Made by a program: the position numbers and the translations under genes. Shown here one piece after another: positions 17,327 to 26,517 of a stretch of 64,000 nt of DNA; position 1 is the first letter of the stretch; each line of letters starts with the position of its first letter. The stretch is taken from assembly GCF_001713455.1 (NCBI RefSeq), contig NZ_CP016464.1:1598001-1662000 (forward strand), in the 5' to 3' direction. The notes beneath the pieces were generated by a model. The model did not search any database. It was given only the letters and a program-made list of their open reading frames with translations, and was not told the DNA's origin. Source of the DNA: Bosea sp. RAC05 (GTDB lineage Bacteria > Pseudomonadota > Alphaproteobacteria > Rhizobiales > Beijerinckiaceae).

Positions 17327-17548
17327 ATGAACATGAGCGATCGCCCCCCGATGCCGGGGCCCGAAGCGGCCCTCGATTACGGCCATGGCGAGTTCCGAGT
17401 CGTGCGTCCGGGCGGCTTCGTCCGCTGCGCGGTGACCGGCGCGCCGATCCGCCTCGAGGACCTGCGCTACTGGTCGGTGGACTGGCAGGAGGCCTATGCC
17501 TCGCCCGAGGCGGTCCAGCTAAGGCTGCGCCGCGCCGGCCGGGGCTGA
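17327..17548 (+). CDS. DUF2093 family protein
   Basis: A 73-residue protein of the alphaproteobacterial DUF2093 family, recognised by DYGHGEFRVVRPGGFVRCAVTG, IRLEDLRYWSVDWQEAY. It contains one Cys and a PIRLEDLRYW core and looks like a small cytosolic beta protein, function unknown. It converges on lpxK and overlaps its 3' end by 30 bases; the lpxK-DUF2093 pairing is a recurrent arrangement in rhizobia. Confidence 0.85.
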   Translation: MNMSDRPPMPGPEAALDYGHGEFRVVRPGGFVRCAVTGAPIRLEDLRYWSVDWQEAYASPEAVQLRLRRAGRG

Positions 17549-18544
17549 GGGCGCCGCCGCGGCTCCCGCCACCAGCGCGGCCATCGACTCCGGCTCGTCG
17601 AGGACGAGCCTCACCGGCACGCAGAGCAGGCGCCCGCGCTCGGAATCCGGCCAGAGCGGTGCGAGCTTGACCATGTCCTTCTCGGTCGTCGCGACCAGGC
17701 TGTCGTAGAGGGTCGCTTCCGCGACGATCGCGGTGACCTCGTCCGCCGTATAGGGATGATGGTCGCCAAAGGCGCGCTCGGCCACGATCCGCGCCCCCGC
17801 ATCCCGCAGCGTCCCAGCGAACTTGTCGGGCCGCCCGATGCCGGAGACCGCCAGCACGGGTTGCCCGCTCAGCCGGGCGCTGGCCTCGGCCGCCGGCTCG
17901 AGCCGCGCGGTCAGGCAGGCGATCCCGCGCCGGCCCGCCGCCACCGCGACGGCCTCGCCGGCCGCTCCCGGGCCGATGACGAGCACCGTGTCGATTTCGC
18001 CGAGTTGTCCGTCGAGCGGCGCGCGCAAGGGCCCCGCGGGCAGGCACAAGCCGTTGCCGACACCCGCGGCGCCGTCCACGACGGCGAGCCGCCAGCGCTT
18101 GGAGAGGCTCGGATTCTGCAGGCCGTCATCCATCACGATGACGCTGGCGCCCAGCGCCCGGGCGAGGCTCGCCCCGGCGACGCGGTCCCGCGCCACCACG
18201 GTGCGGGCATGGCGTGCCATCAGGAGCGGCTCGTCGCCGACGGCGCGCGCCGCATGGTGCTGCGGATGGACCTCGACCGGCCCGCGCAGCGAGCCGCCAT
18301 AGCCGCGCATCAGGACGAAGGGCGTCTCGCCGCGCTGCGCCAGCATGTCGGCGAGCGCGATGGCGGTCGGCGTCTTGCCGGCACCGCCGGCGACGAAGTT
18401 GCCGACGCAGATGACGGGCACCCCGCAATCGGCGCCCGGCCGCCGCATCCGCCGCAGCGTGATCGCGCCATAGACCCATCCGATCGGGGAGAGCAGCCAG
18501 GCGAACAGGCCAGGCGGCCGCCACCAGAAGGCGGGCGCCCGCAT
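17519..18544 (-). CDS. lpxK: Tetraacyldisaccharide 4'-kinase LpxK
   Basis: A 341-residue inner-membrane kinase that phosphorylates the 4' position of the lipid A precursor. The N-terminus has the membrane-associated segment FWWRPPGLFAWLLSPIGWVYGA, then the P-loop GNFVAGGAGKTPTAIALAD, RGYGG, VGDEPLLMARHA and VIVMDDGLQNPSL, all family landmarks. Start at MRAPAFWW; it shares one base with the waaA stop (TGATG). Part of a lipid A/Kdo operon: DUF4170, DUF374 acyltransferase, waaA, lpxK. Confidence 0.95.
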   Translation of the reverse strand: MRAPAFWWRPPGLFAWLLSPIGWVYGAITLRRMRRPGADCGVPVICVGNFVAGGAGKTPTAIALADMLAQRGETPFVLMRGYGGSLRGPVEVHPQHHAARAVGDEPLLMARHARTVVARDRVAGASLARALGASVIVMDDGLQNPSLSKRWRLAVVDGAAGVGNGLCLPAGPLRAPLDGQLGEIDTVLVIGPGAAGEAVAVAAGRRGIACLTARLEPAAEASARLSGQPVLAVSGIGRPDKFAGTLRDAGARIVAERAFGDHHPYTADEVTAIVAEATLYDSLVATTEKDMVKLAPLWPDSERGRLLCVPVRLVLDEPESMAALVAGAAAAPSAPAGAAQP

Positions 18545-19848
18545 CAGGCGGCGCCGTCGCGCTGGCCGAGCGCCATCCGCATCAGCAGGGGCTCGAGCGC
18601 CTGGATCGTCCGGTTGAGGGCGCCGCCGAGTTCGGCGCTGGTCTGGGCGGCGGCCCGCGCGGCCTGGCGCGCACTGGCGGGGTCGCTCAGCCAGCGATGC
18701 ACCGCTCCGGCCAACGCCTGCGCATCGGCGACCTCGCGCGCTCCGCCGCCGGCGTCGAAGGCGGCGAAGATCTCGGCGTTGTTGTGGACGAAGGGGCCGT
18801 GCAGCAGCGCACAGCCGAGCTTGGCCGGCTCGATCGGATTGTGCCCGCCGATCATCGGCACCAGCGAGCCGCCGAGATAGGCCACCTGCGAGAGCCGGTA
18901 GAACAGGCCGAGTTCGTTGACGGTGTCGGCGATGTAGAGCTCGGTGTCGCGCTCCGGCATCTGGCCGGCGGCCCGGCGCGCGAGGGCGATGCCGTTGGCC
19001 TCGGCCAGTGCCTCGATCTCGATGCCGCGCTGCGGATGGCGCGGCGCGATGATCGTCAGCAGATGGGGCAGGTAGGGCTTGATCGCGAGATGGGCGGCGA
19101 TGACCTGCTCTTCCTCGCCCGGATGCGTGCTGGCGGCGACCCAGACCGGACGCCCCGTCGTCAGCCCGTCGAGGATCGCCAGCGTATCGGCGTCGGCGGG
19201 CGGGGCGGGCACGTCGAACTTCAGGTTGCCGGCGACGCTGACGCGCGGCGCGCCGAGCTGCGCCAGTCGCTCCGCATCGCCCTGCGACTGGGCGAGGCAG
19301 GATTCGAAGCAGGATAGCAGGAAGCGCGAGGTCCGCGGCGCCTTGTACCAGCGCGCGAAGGAGCGCTCGGACATGCGGGCATTGACCAGGACCAGCGGCA
19401 CCTCGCGTCGACGCGCCTCGACCAGGAGATTGGGCCAGATCTCCGACTCGCAGATCAGCCCGAGCGAAGGCCGCCAGTAGTCGAGGAAGCGACGCATGTA
19501 GCGGGGAACGTCGAGCGGAAGATACTGGTGGATCACGCCGGCTGGCAGCCGTGCCGCCAGAAGCGTCGCCGAGGTCACCGTGCCGGAGGTCACGAGCACG
19601 GTCAGCCCGCGCTTCTGCAGCCGCGCCACCAGCGGCAGCAGCGTCACGGTCTCGCCGACGCTGGCACCGTGGAGCCAGACGAGGGGGCGGTCCGGCCGGC
19701 GCACGCCCGGATAGCCGCGCCGCTCGGCCAGACGCGTCGGATCCTCCTTGCCGCGGCGACGACGCCAGAGCAGCAGCCCCGCCGCCGCCGGCTCGAGCAG
19801 GCCGGTCAGCAGCCGGTAGCCGGAGAGGATCGCGCCCTTGCCGCTCAC
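18544..19848 (-). CDS. waaA: 3-deoxy-D-manno-octulosonic acid transferase (Kdo transferase)
   Basis: A 434-residue GT30 glycosyltransferase that attaches Kdo to lipid IVA on the inner face of the cytoplasmic membrane. Landmarks: an N-terminal membrane segment (LEPAAAGLLLWRR), WLHGASVGETVTLLPLV with the catalytic Glu, LVTSGTVTSA, ICESEIWPNLL, AGNLKFDVP and the C-terminal GGSLVPMIGGHNPIEPA sugar-nucleotide site. GTG start overlaps the preceding acyltransferase stop (GTGA). Whether it is mono- or bifunctional cannot be read off. Confidence 0.95.
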   Translation of the reverse strand: MSGKGAILSGYRLLTGLLEPAAAGLLLWRRRRGKEDPTRLAERRGYPGVRRPDRPLVWLHGASVGETVTLLPLVARLQKRGLTVLVTSGTVTSATLLAARLPAGVIHQYLPLDVPRYMRRFLDYWRPSLGLICESEIWPNLLVEARRREVPLVLVNARMSERSFARWYKAPRTSRFLLSCFESCLAQSQGDAERLAQLGAPRVSVAGNLKFDVPAPPADADTLAILDGLTTGRPVWVAASTHPGEEEQVIAAHLAIKPYLPHLLTIIAPRHPQRGIEIEALAEANGIALARRAAGQMPERDTELYIADTVNELGLFYRLSQVAYLGGSLVPMIGGHNPIEPAKLGCALLHGPFVHNNAEIFAAFDAGGGAREVADAQALAGAVHRWLSDPASARQAARAAAQTSAELGGALNRTIQALEPLLMRMALGQRDGAA

Positions 19849-20597
19849 GGCGCTGCTCCTGGCGCCGCGCCTTCGGCGGCGAGCCGTGCCTGCCGCAGCC
19901 CGGCGCCGGGATCCTGCGCACCGACCAGCGCATAGGCGCGGGCATGGACGGCGTCGAGGCCGGCTTCCAGCGCCAGCCGCGCCGCCTCGCAGGTGGCCTC
20001 GTCGGCCTCGCGCGCGACATGGATCGCCTCGCCGACGACGATCGCCCCGCGGCCGAAGGGCAGGCCGATCGAGGCCCGGTCCCAGCTCTTGAAGTCGATG
20101 CGCCGGCTCGTCACCACCGCGATCGGGTGCAGCGGGCGCCCGGAGGCCCGCGCGAGCTGGATGATCCCCGGCCCGACGATGCGGGCGCGCTTGGGGATGT
20201 CGGCGGTCAGCACCATGGTCTCACCGGCCTTGAGCCGCTTCAGCATGGCGAGGAAGGCGCTGGCGCCACCCTTCTCGCGGATCTTCTTGCCGAGCGCGCC
20301 CGAGCCGCGGATCGCGCCGATGCCGAGCTGGCGCAGCGCGACCGCGTTGAAGCCGCCATCGCCATGGCGCGAGACCAGCGAGCAGGCCGGCATCCAGTCC
20401 GGTCGCGAGAACGGAATCATGATGTGCTGGCCGTGCCACATCGCGATGATCAGCGGCAGCTCCGGGCGCACGCGCTCATAGATGTCCGCCGGCTCGACGA
20501 CGAAGCGGTTGGTGCGCTGCACGAGGCGCAGATACCCGGCCAGCATGCGGCCGAGCGCTTCCTGCGCCACGCGCGTCTTGAGAATCGAAAAGCCCAT
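19845..20597 (-). CDS. DUF374 lysophospholipid acyltransferase-family protein
   Basis: A 250-residue protein of the DUF374 family, related to PlsC-type acyltransferases. Visible: the N-terminal MGFSILKTRVAQEALGRMLAGYLRLVQRTNRF, the block MWHGQHIMIPF, SRHGDGGFNAVALRQLG, TADIPKRARIVGPGIIQLA. The HxxxxD-like motif is SRHGDG, as usual for DUF374. In rhizobia these genes sit next to waaA and are thought to act in lipid A acylation; that role is inferred from context. The start at 20597 is chosen because the upstream part of the open frame overlaps DUF4170 in another phase. Confidence 0.85.
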   Translation of the reverse strand: MGFSILKTRVAQEALGRMLAGYLRLVQRTNRFVVEPADIYERVRPELPLIIAMWHGQHIMIPFSRPDWMPACSLVSRHGDGGFNAVALRQLGIGAIRGSGALGKKIREKGGASAFLAMLKRLKAGETMVLTADIPKRARIVGPGIIQLARASGRPLHPIAVVTSRRIDFKSWDRASIGLPFGRGAIVVGEAIHVAREADEATCEAARLALEAGLDAVHARAYALVGAQDPGAGLRQARLAAEGAAPGAAP

Positions 20598-20616
20598 GAA
20601 GCTGGCGTCGAACCCT

Positions 20617-20850
20617 TCAGGTGTCGGGGTCGAGCAGGCGGTGGAGATGCACGATGAAATAGCGCGTCTGCGCCTGGTCGACGGTCGCCTGGGCCTTGGC
20701 CTTCCAGGCGGTATGGGCGCTCGCATAGTTCGGGAACACGCCGACCACGTCGAGCTTGGAGAGGTCCTTGAAGGTCACGCCCTCGAGGGAGCTGAGCTCC
20801 CCGCCGAAGACGAGATGAAGAAGCTGTTTCTGTTCCGGTTCCGCCGCCAT
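20617..20850 (-). CDS. DUF4170 family protein
   Basis: A 77-residue protein of the DUF4170 family, identified by QKQLLHLVFGGELSSLEGVTFKDLSKLDVVG, VFPNYASAHTAWKAKAQATVDQAQTRYFIVHLHRLLDP. It is a compact soluble alpha/beta protein of unknown role. Strong GGAGGG ribosome site before ATG 20850; an upstream in-frame ATG lacks one. First gene of the lipid A operon, 19 bases before the acyltransferase. Confidence 0.88.
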   Translation of the reverse strand: MAAEPEQKQLLHLVFGGELSSLEGVTFKDLSKLDVVGVFPNYASAHTAWKAKAQATVDQAQTRYFIVHLHRLLDPDT

Positions 20851-20977
20851 TGATCCCTCCAGCCCATGCTGTTGCCTGCGCGAACAGCGCGGCACCAGTT
20901 AAGCCATCCCTGTCCGCGGCGCGAGTGCCCAGCGCCGCCGGTTGGGCAGTCACCGCTGCAAAACGCGCAAAAAGATG

Positions 20978-21805
20978 TCAGAGGCGCTGGGGCTGCGTGT
21001 CCCGCAACCGCTGCATCGCCGAGAGCAGGGGCACCGATAGCCCGGTGCCGCTGGCGACCAGCACGCCGTGGACCGGCGTCGCCCGGTTGTAGACCACCGT
21101 CTCGCCCGCGCCGCCGCTCATCGTGCCCCCCGCCTCGCGCAGGATCAGATCGGCGGCGGCGAGGTCCCAGTCGCGCGCATCCGCGGAAATGAGCCCGGCG
21201 TCGATCGAGCCGTCCGCGATCCGCGCGAGCCGGAGCGCGAGCGAGGGAATCTTGTCGACCGGCTCGAAGGGCTCGATCCGCGCCAGCGCGTCGAGCATCG
21301 GCTTGGGGCCGGCGATCCGGGCGGTGCCGAGGCTGCCGAGTCGCGAGGTGGCGATGGCGGCGCCGTTCTTCTGCGCTCCGCCGCCGCGCAGCGTCGTATA
21401 GGTCGCCGCGCTCGCCGGCGCGTGCACCACGCCCAGGACCGGCTCGCCCTCGTCGAGCAGGGCAACGCAGACCGCCCAGTCCGGCGAGCCGCTCATATAG
21501 GCGCGCGTGCCGTCGATCGGGTCGACGACCCAGACGAAGCGGCGCGACAGCCGCAGCGCGTCGTCCACCGTCTCCTCCGAGAGCCAGGCGGCTTCCGGCA
21601 GCAGCACGGAGAGCCGGATGCGCAGGAAGGTGTCGACGCCGATGTCGGCCTCGGTGACCGGAGAGCCGCCACTCTTGGACCAGGTCCGGGCGGCGGTCTT
21701 GGCGCCGGGCCGGAACAGATCGCTGGCGATGGCGCCCGCCTCGAGGCAGCTTTCGCGCACGGCCCTGAGCAGATCCGGTGCGATGGGTAGCGGGGGCGTG
21801 CTCAT
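20978..21805 (-). CDS. Inositol monophosphatase-family phosphatase, CysQ-like
   Basis: A 275-residue metal-dependent phosphatase. The three family signatures are present: WLSEETVDD (metal Glu), DPIDGT (metal Asp pair) and DARDWDLAAADLILREAGG (third metal Asp). Placement and the SPVTEADIGVDTFLR block fit 3'(2'),5'-bisphosphate nucleotidase (CysQ) that recycles pAp, though inositol or fructose-1,6 phosphatases share the motifs. Located just upstream of the DUF4170-waaA-lpxK operon on the same strand, a pairing often seen in rhizobia. Confidence 0.85.
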   Translation of the reverse strand: MSTPPLPIAPDLLRAVRESCLEAGAIASDLFRPGAKTAARTWSKSGGSPVTEADIGVDTFLRIRLSVLLPEAAWLSEETVDDALRLSRRFVWVVDPIDGTRAYMSGSPDWAVCVALLDEGEPVLGVVHAPASAATYTTLRGGGAQKNGAAIATSRLGSLGTARIAGPKPMLDALARIEPFEPVDKIPSLALRLARIADGSIDAGLISADARDWDLAAADLILREAGGTMSGGAGETVVYNRATPVHGVLVASGTGLSVPLLSAMQRLRDTQPQRL

Positions 21806-22052
21806 GCGCGTTCCCTACGGATGGCAGCGGCGCGCTTCAAGGAAAAATGCGCCTGCGGGCCGAAAGACTCCGTCAAGCATCATGCAGGAAACAGACCATC
21901 CAGAGGCCCCGAAAGGCCCGAACACGCTCCTTTAACCCAACCGCTTAAGCGCTCGGAGACGCCTGAGACGCAATCTCGACCTGCAAGCACGAGAGCCCCG
22001 GTCTTCACAGAGGACTCCGTAGCAGCAGGGATTACAGAGAGGCGTCAAATCC

Positions 22053-22574
22053 ATGGCCAGAGTCACGCCGGCCGCCGGGGAGTTCGGCTTCATGCCGCAG
22101 CTTCCCGGCAGCGCGACCGACCCGACGATCGTTCCCCGCAATCCGATGCCAGCGCAGCCGGACGGTCCGCGCATCGAGCGGATCGGCTCCGTCCGCATCC
22201 TGCGCGGCGCGGCCGGATGGCGCGGCGTTTCGCTGCGGTTGGCCCATGCCACGGGCGACGACCAGCTGTTCCAGCTCGCCCTGACGGCCGGTGACGGCCG
22301 CTCGATCACGGTCGCGACCGTGGACGAGGCCGATGCCGTGGCGCTGTGGCGCGACTGCGGCCGCGCGAGCGGCATGACGCTGCTGCTCGAAACCAGCGAT
22401 GGCCAGATTTCGGAGCCGTTTCCGCAGATCGGCCCGCTCGCGCTCGGCCCGATCCGCGTCAGGCGCCGGCATTCCTTCCTGAACGGGCGCCGGCCGCGCT
22501 TCCTCGTGCGCCGCAAGACCGGCCGGCTCGCCGAGCGGCCGGTCGTCGTCGCCGGAGAGCGGCTGACGGACTGA
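22053..22574 (+). CDS. DUF6101-like hypothetical protein
   Basis: A 173-residue cytosolic protein resembling the DUF6101 family of Methylobacterium/Bosea/Rhodopseudomonas; the family call is from memory of the conserved C-terminal block (RRRHSFLNGRRPRFLVRRKTG). The N-terminal 45 residues are Pro-rich and likely disordered. A central RITVATVDEADAVALWRDCG-like beta-alpha part has no catalytic motif. It converges on ubiA, separated by 5 bases. Confidence 0.65.
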   Translation: MARVTPAAGEFGFMPQLPGSATDPTIVPRNPMPAQPDGPRIERIGSVRILRGAAGWRGVSLRLAHATGDDQLFQLALTAGDGRSITVATVDEADAVALWRDCGRASGMTLLLETSDGQISEPFPQIGPLALGPIRVRRRHSFLNGRRPRFLVRRKTGRLAERPVVVAGERLTD

Positions 22575-22579
22575 AATCC

Positions 22580-23560
22580 TCAGAAGAGGTGGCGGCCGAG
22601 CGCATCGAGCGCAAAGCCCGCCGCCAGCAGCAGGCCGGCATGCCAGTTCGAGCGGAAGAGCGAGAGCGCGACCGGCGCGCTCGCCCCCTTGAGCTTGGAC
22701 ACCTGCCAGCCGAGATGGCCCGCGAAGGCGGCAAGCCCGGCGAAGGCGATCGGGCCGCCGCCCGCACTCCAGGCGGCTGAGCCGGCCAGCACGACCGCCA
22801 GCGCAAAGCACAGAGCGATCGCCTCCCGACCATGCGCGCCGAAATAGCGCGCGCTCGACTTGATGCCGGCGATGACGTCGTCCTCGATGTCCTGCATCGC
22901 GTAGATCGTGTCGTAGCCGACGGTCCAGACGACCGCCGCCGCATAGATCAGGAAGGCCGGCGCATCGAGCCGCCCGAAGACGGCGCTCCAGCCGAGCAGC
23001 CCGCCCCAGGAAAAGGCCAGCCCCAGCACGAACTGGGGCATGTTGGTGATCCGCTTCATGAACGGGTAGATCGCGACGATCGCCAGTGAGGCGATGCCGG
23101 CGGCGATGGTGAAGCGGTTGAACTGCAGCAGCACCGCCAGCCCGACGAAGGACAGCCCCACCATGAACAGCGCGGCGGCCTTGGGCGTGACCTGGCCCGA
23201 GGGCAGGGGGCGGCCGCGCGTCCGCGCCACCTGCGCGTCGAGCTTGCGGTCGACGATGTCGTTGAAGGTGCAGCCTGCGCCCCGCATCACGACGGCGCCG
23301 ATCAGGAAGAGCAGGCAATGCCAGGGGTTCGGGAAGGGCGATCCCGAGGCGATCGCGGCCAGGCCCGCCGCCCACCAGCACGGCAGCAGCAGGAGCTGCC
23401 AGCCGATCGGCCGTTCGATCCGGGCGAGCTTGAGAAAGGACCGCAGCCGACGCGGTGCGCGCGTATCGACCCAATGCCCGGTCAGGGCATCGGGCAGGGG
23501 AGCGTCCGGGGGCGGCGTCTCAGGGGGCGTGAGGGGCTGCCCGGGCGCCGGAACCGACAT
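22580..23560 (-). CDS. ubiA: 4-hydroxybenzoate polyprenyltransferase UbiA
   Basis: A 326-residue membrane enzyme that prenylates 4-hydroxybenzoate in ubiquinone synthesis. Both Asp-rich active-site motifs are seen: NDIVDRKLDAQVARTRGRPL and YAMQDIEDDVIAGIKSSA. ARIERPIGWQLLLLPCWW marks the first helix, and about nine helices follow. An N-terminal Pro-rich tail of about 35 residues precedes the conserved part. Stands alone in its orientation, upstream neighbour is a small secreted protein on the same strand. Confidence 0.94.
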   Translation of the reverse strand: MSVPAPGQPLTPPETPPPDAPLPDALTGHWVDTRAPRRLRSFLKLARIERPIGWQLLLLPCWWAAGLAAIASGSPFPNPWHCLLFLIGAVVMRGAGCTFNDIVDRKLDAQVARTRGRPLPSGQVTPKAAALFMVGLSFVGLAVLLQFNRFTIAAGIASLAIVAIYPFMKRITNMPQFVLGLAFSWGGLLGWSAVFGRLDAPAFLIYAAAVVWTVGYDTIYAMQDIEDDVIAGIKSSARYFGAHGREAIALCFALAVVLAGSAAWSAGGGPIAFAGLAAFAGHLGWQVSKLKGASAPVALSLFRSNWHAGLLLAAGFALDALGRHLF

Positions 23561-23578
23561 GGCGAAAGCAGGCCCGGC

Positions 23579-24052
23579 TCAGAGCGCGCCCTGCGGAATG
23601 CGCATGCCGCCGCCGGTGATCGCGTCGCCGCCGGCGAAGGGGTTGCCCGCGCCCTGCGCCTGCTGCTGGGCGCGGCGCATCATCTCGGCCTGCTGCTTCA
23701 CCGCGTTGCAGGCCTGGGTGCGGACGGTCGCCGCCTTCTGGTTGTCGGCCTTCATGCCCTCGATGAAGGAGGGCGGAATCTGGCACCAGTCCTGGTTGTC
23801 CGTCGCGAACTTGACCGTGTTCGCGCCATTGCTGACGAGCCGGTTCATCGTGCTGCAGGCCTGTTGCGGGGTCAGCTTGCGCTTGGATTTCTGCGCCGCA
23901 TTGAGCGAGGCGACGAGCGACTGCCGCTCCTGGAGCAGCGTCTGCATCTTCTCGCAGCCCGAGGCCTGCGCGCGGGCGGGGGCGGCATCGATGAGCGCGG
24001 CCGCCGCGAGGCCCATCGTCGCGATCAATCCGGAAGCCATCCTGCGCCGCAT
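23579..24052 (-). CDS. Secreted small protein of unknown function
   Basis: A 157-residue protein with a signal peptide (MRRRMASGLIATMGLAAAALIDAAPARAQA). The mature part has five Cys residues, a helix QTLLQERQSLVASLNAAQKSK, a SNGANTVKFATDNQDWCQIP segment and a Gln-rich AEMMRRAQQQAQG stretch ending in Gly/Pro. I recognise related small periplasmic rhizobial proteins but no named family. Start 24052 has GGAG upstream; an in-frame start at 24070 is also possible. It precedes ubiA on the same strand by 18 bases. Confidence 0.65.
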   Translation of the reverse strand: MRRRMASGLIATMGLAAAALIDAAPARAQASGCEKMQTLLQERQSLVASLNAAQKSKRKLTPQQACSTMNRLVSNGANTVKFATDNQDWCQIPPSFIEGMKADNQKAATVRTQACNAVKQQAEMMRRAQQQAQGAGNPFAGGDAITGGGMRIPQGAL

Positions 24053-24273
24053 CTCGTTTCCGCTCCACATCCTGCGCGGGCGACAAGCCCTCGCGGTTTC
24101 CTTAACAGCAAGCCCGTGTTAGCGCCAAGGTCCTTTGCGCGCCGTGCCGGCACGGGGCCCTCGCCACGCAACCGTGCCGATACTCCGCGAATGTGGCGGT
24201 TTTGGCGTTGGTGCGGCCGGTTCGGCTGCGGCGAGGGGCCAGGACGCCTGCTGCGACGAAAGCGCTCGAACCG

Positions 24274-25017
24274 ATGCCCATCCCCGATTTCGCCCGCCAC
24301 CGGCTGTTTCTGGAGCCCGCGCTCGCGCAGGGCGCCCGCCTTCCCCTCGAGCGCGAGCAGGCGAATTACCTTTTGTCCGTCCTGCGCATGAAGCAGGACG
24401 ACACCGTCCTCGTCTTCAACGGTCGCGACGGCGAATGGCTCGCCGCCATCTCGGTCGAGGGGCGCAAGCAGGCGAGCCTCACCCTCGTCAGGCAGACCAG
24501 GCCGCAGCCGCCGGCGCCGGATCTGCACTATCTCTTCGCCCCGCTCAAACATGCGCGGCTCGACTACATGGCCCAGAAGGCGGTCGAGATGGGGGCCGGC
24601 GTGATCCAGCCCGTGCTCACCCGCCGCACCCAGGTCTCGCGCCTCAATCTCGACCGCATGCGCGCCAATGCGGTCGAGGCGGCCGAGCAATGCGGCATCC
24701 TCAGCCTGCCCGAGATCCGGGCCGAGCGCCCGCTCGAGGCCGCGCTCGAGGCGCTGGAGCCGGAGCGGCTGCTGGTCTTCTGCGACGAGGCGATGGCGCA
24801 GGCGAGCCCCGTGGCGGCCCTGGCTCAGGCGCAGCCCGGCCCGCTCGCCGTGCTGATCGGCCCCGAGGGTGGCTTCGACGAGGGCGAGCGGCAGCGCATT
24901 CTGGCGCGTCCCGGCACGCTGCCGATCTCGCTCGGCCCGCGGATCCTGCGCGCCGACACCGCGGCGGTCGCCGCGCTCGCCCTGGTGCAGGCCATCCGGG
25001 GCGACTGGCCGCGCTGA
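24274..25017 (+). CDS. rsmE: 16S rRNA (uracil1498-N3)-methyltransferase RsmE
   Basis: A 247-residue SPOUT methyltransferase modifying U1498 of 16S rRNA. N-terminal PUA-like domain includes HRLFLEP and NYLLSVLRMKQDD; the catalytic part has KHARLDYMAQKAVEMGAGVIQPVLTRRTQVS, and the knot region LIGPEGGFDEGE then LGPRILRADTAAVAAL. Start at 24274 is the family's normal N-terminus; upstream in-frame sequence is not family-like. Followed by the YbdK-type ligase. Confidence 0.94.
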   Translation: MPIPDFARHRLFLEPALAQGARLPLEREQANYLLSVLRMKQDDTVLVFNGRDGEWLAAISVEGRKQASLTLVRQTRPQPPAPDLHYLFAPLKHARLDYMAQKAVEMGAGVIQPVLTRRTQVSRLNLDRMRANAVEAAEQCGILSLPEIRAERPLEAALEALEPERLLVFCDEAMAQASPVAALAQAQPGPLAVLIGPEGGFDEGERQRILARPGTLPISLGPRILRADTAAVAALALVQAIRGDWPR

Positions 25018-25177
25018 GATCGGAGCGGGGGGCTGCGTTCCGCGTTCGGACGGGGCGGGACGCATTCTCGACTCAATCGAGGGCAGTCTGGCGCGCTGAT
25101 CTTGCCGCTGGCGGGTGTGCGATTCGTCGCTGCCGGGCGCTGGCGAGCCACGCCCCCCGAGCGACGAGGATGAGAGC

Positions 25178-26347
25178 ATGGACGCCAGCTGCCGCTTCGG
25201 CATCGAGGAAGAGTACTTTCTGTCCGATGCGGCCAGCCGCGGGATCGTGCGCAAGGTCTCGCCCGCCTTCATCGCGGCCGCTCAAGAAGCCTTTCCGGAC
25301 GAAGTGCAGCGCGAGATGCTGCAGTCGCAGATCGAGGTGGCGACGCCGGTCTGCAGCTCGATGGCGCAAGCGCGCCGGGCCCTGATGACGCTGCGCACGG
25401 GGCTGGCCGGCCTGGCGCTCGAGCACGACATGCTGCTTCTGGCCTGCGGAACCCATCCCAGCGCCGCCTGGTCGCGCCAGCACGCGACCGACGCCTCCCG
25501 TTATGATGCCCTCATGCGCGATCTGCAGATGCTGGGCAGCCGCAACCAGCTCTGCGGGCTGCATGTCCATGTCGAGGTGGCGGACGAGGACGAGCGCATC
25601 CGGCTGATGGCCCGCATCATGCCGTTCCTGCCGCTGCTGCTGGCGCTCTCGACCTCCTCGCCCTTCTGGCAGGGCCGCCGGACCGGGCTCATGGGCTACC
25701 GCCTCGCGGCCTATGGCGAGCTGCCGCGAACGGGCCTCCCCGATCTCTTCGCCGATCCCGCGGATTACCGCGCCTATGTCGACACCATGGTCGCAGCCGG
25801 CGCGATCAAGGATGCGAGCTATCTCTGGTGGGCGATCCGCCCGTCGGACCGGCATCCGACGCTTGAATTGCGGATCGCGGACAGTTGCACGCGTCTCGAC
25901 GACACGCTCGCCATCGCCGCGCTCTATCGCTGCCTCGTCCGCCACTTGCTGCTGCGGCCGGCGCTCAACCGCGACCTGACCGCCGCCTCGCGGGCGATCG
26001 CGGCGGAGAACCTCTGGCGCGCGCAGCGCTACGGCATCCATGGCGGACTGGTCGACGAGGCCAGCCGCGGCATGCGCAGCGTGCCGAGCCTGCTGGAGGA
26101 CCTCGTCGCGCGCCTCGCCGAGGACGCGCAGGCGCTGGACTGCGCCGCCGAGCTGGAGGCCTGCCGCGCGATCGCAGCGCAGGGCACGAGCGCGGACGTC
26201 CAGCTCGCGGTCTATGAGGAGGCGCGCGCCCGCGCCGGCGGACCGGCGGCGGGCCTCGCCGCCGTGATCGACTGGATCGCATCCGAGACCCGGCTCGACC
26301 GGACCGGCTGGGGACGGGGAACGCAAGACGGGCCCGGCACGGCCTGA
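25178..26347 (+). CDS. YbdK-type carboxylate-amine ligase (GCS2 family)
   Basis: A 389-residue protein of the GCS2 group (YbdK/EgtA-like glutamate-cysteine ligase type 2). Landmarks: CRFGIEEEYFLSD at the start, QSQIEVATPVC, GTHPSAAW, LCGLHVHVEV, RRTGLMGYR and the C-terminal LELRIADSCTRLDDTLAIAALYR. E. coli YbdK has only weak glutamate-cysteine ligase activity, so the physiological substrate is open. Start at 25178 is the first Met before the conserved FGIEEEY block; a GAGGA site lies upstream. It is immediately followed by the unrelated gshA on the same strand, 170 bases away. Confidence 0.88.
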   Translation: MDASCRFGIEEEYFLSDAASRGIVRKVSPAFIAAAQEAFPDEVQREMLQSQIEVATPVCSSMAQARRALMTLRTGLAGLALEHDMLLLACGTHPSAAWSRQHATDASRYDALMRDLQMLGSRNQLCGLHVHVEVADEDERIRLMARIMPFLPLLLALSTSSPFWQGRRTGLMGYRLAAYGELPRTGLPDLFADPADYRAYVDTMVAAGAIKDASYLWWAIRPSDRHPTLELRIADSCTRLDDTLAIAALYRCLVRHLLLRPALNRDLTAASRAIAAENLWRAQRYGIHGGLVDEASRGMRSVPSLLEDLVARLAEDAQALDCAAELEACRAIAAQGTSADVQLAVYEEARARAGGPAAGLAAVIDWIASETRLDRTGWGRGTQDGPGTA

Positions 26348-26517
26348 ACCCGCGGGGAGCCCTGCGCCGGAGGTGCGGCGCCCCCGCGCGAATGCGCAGG
26401 ACAGGTCGTTGTCGCGGGTTCGCGCCTCGCCTATGTCTGGCGCACCCGGAGCCTGAGATCCGCCATGCCAGACCGGCGCGGCGAGCCTGGCCGTCCTGTT
26501 GTTCTGCCGGAGCACCC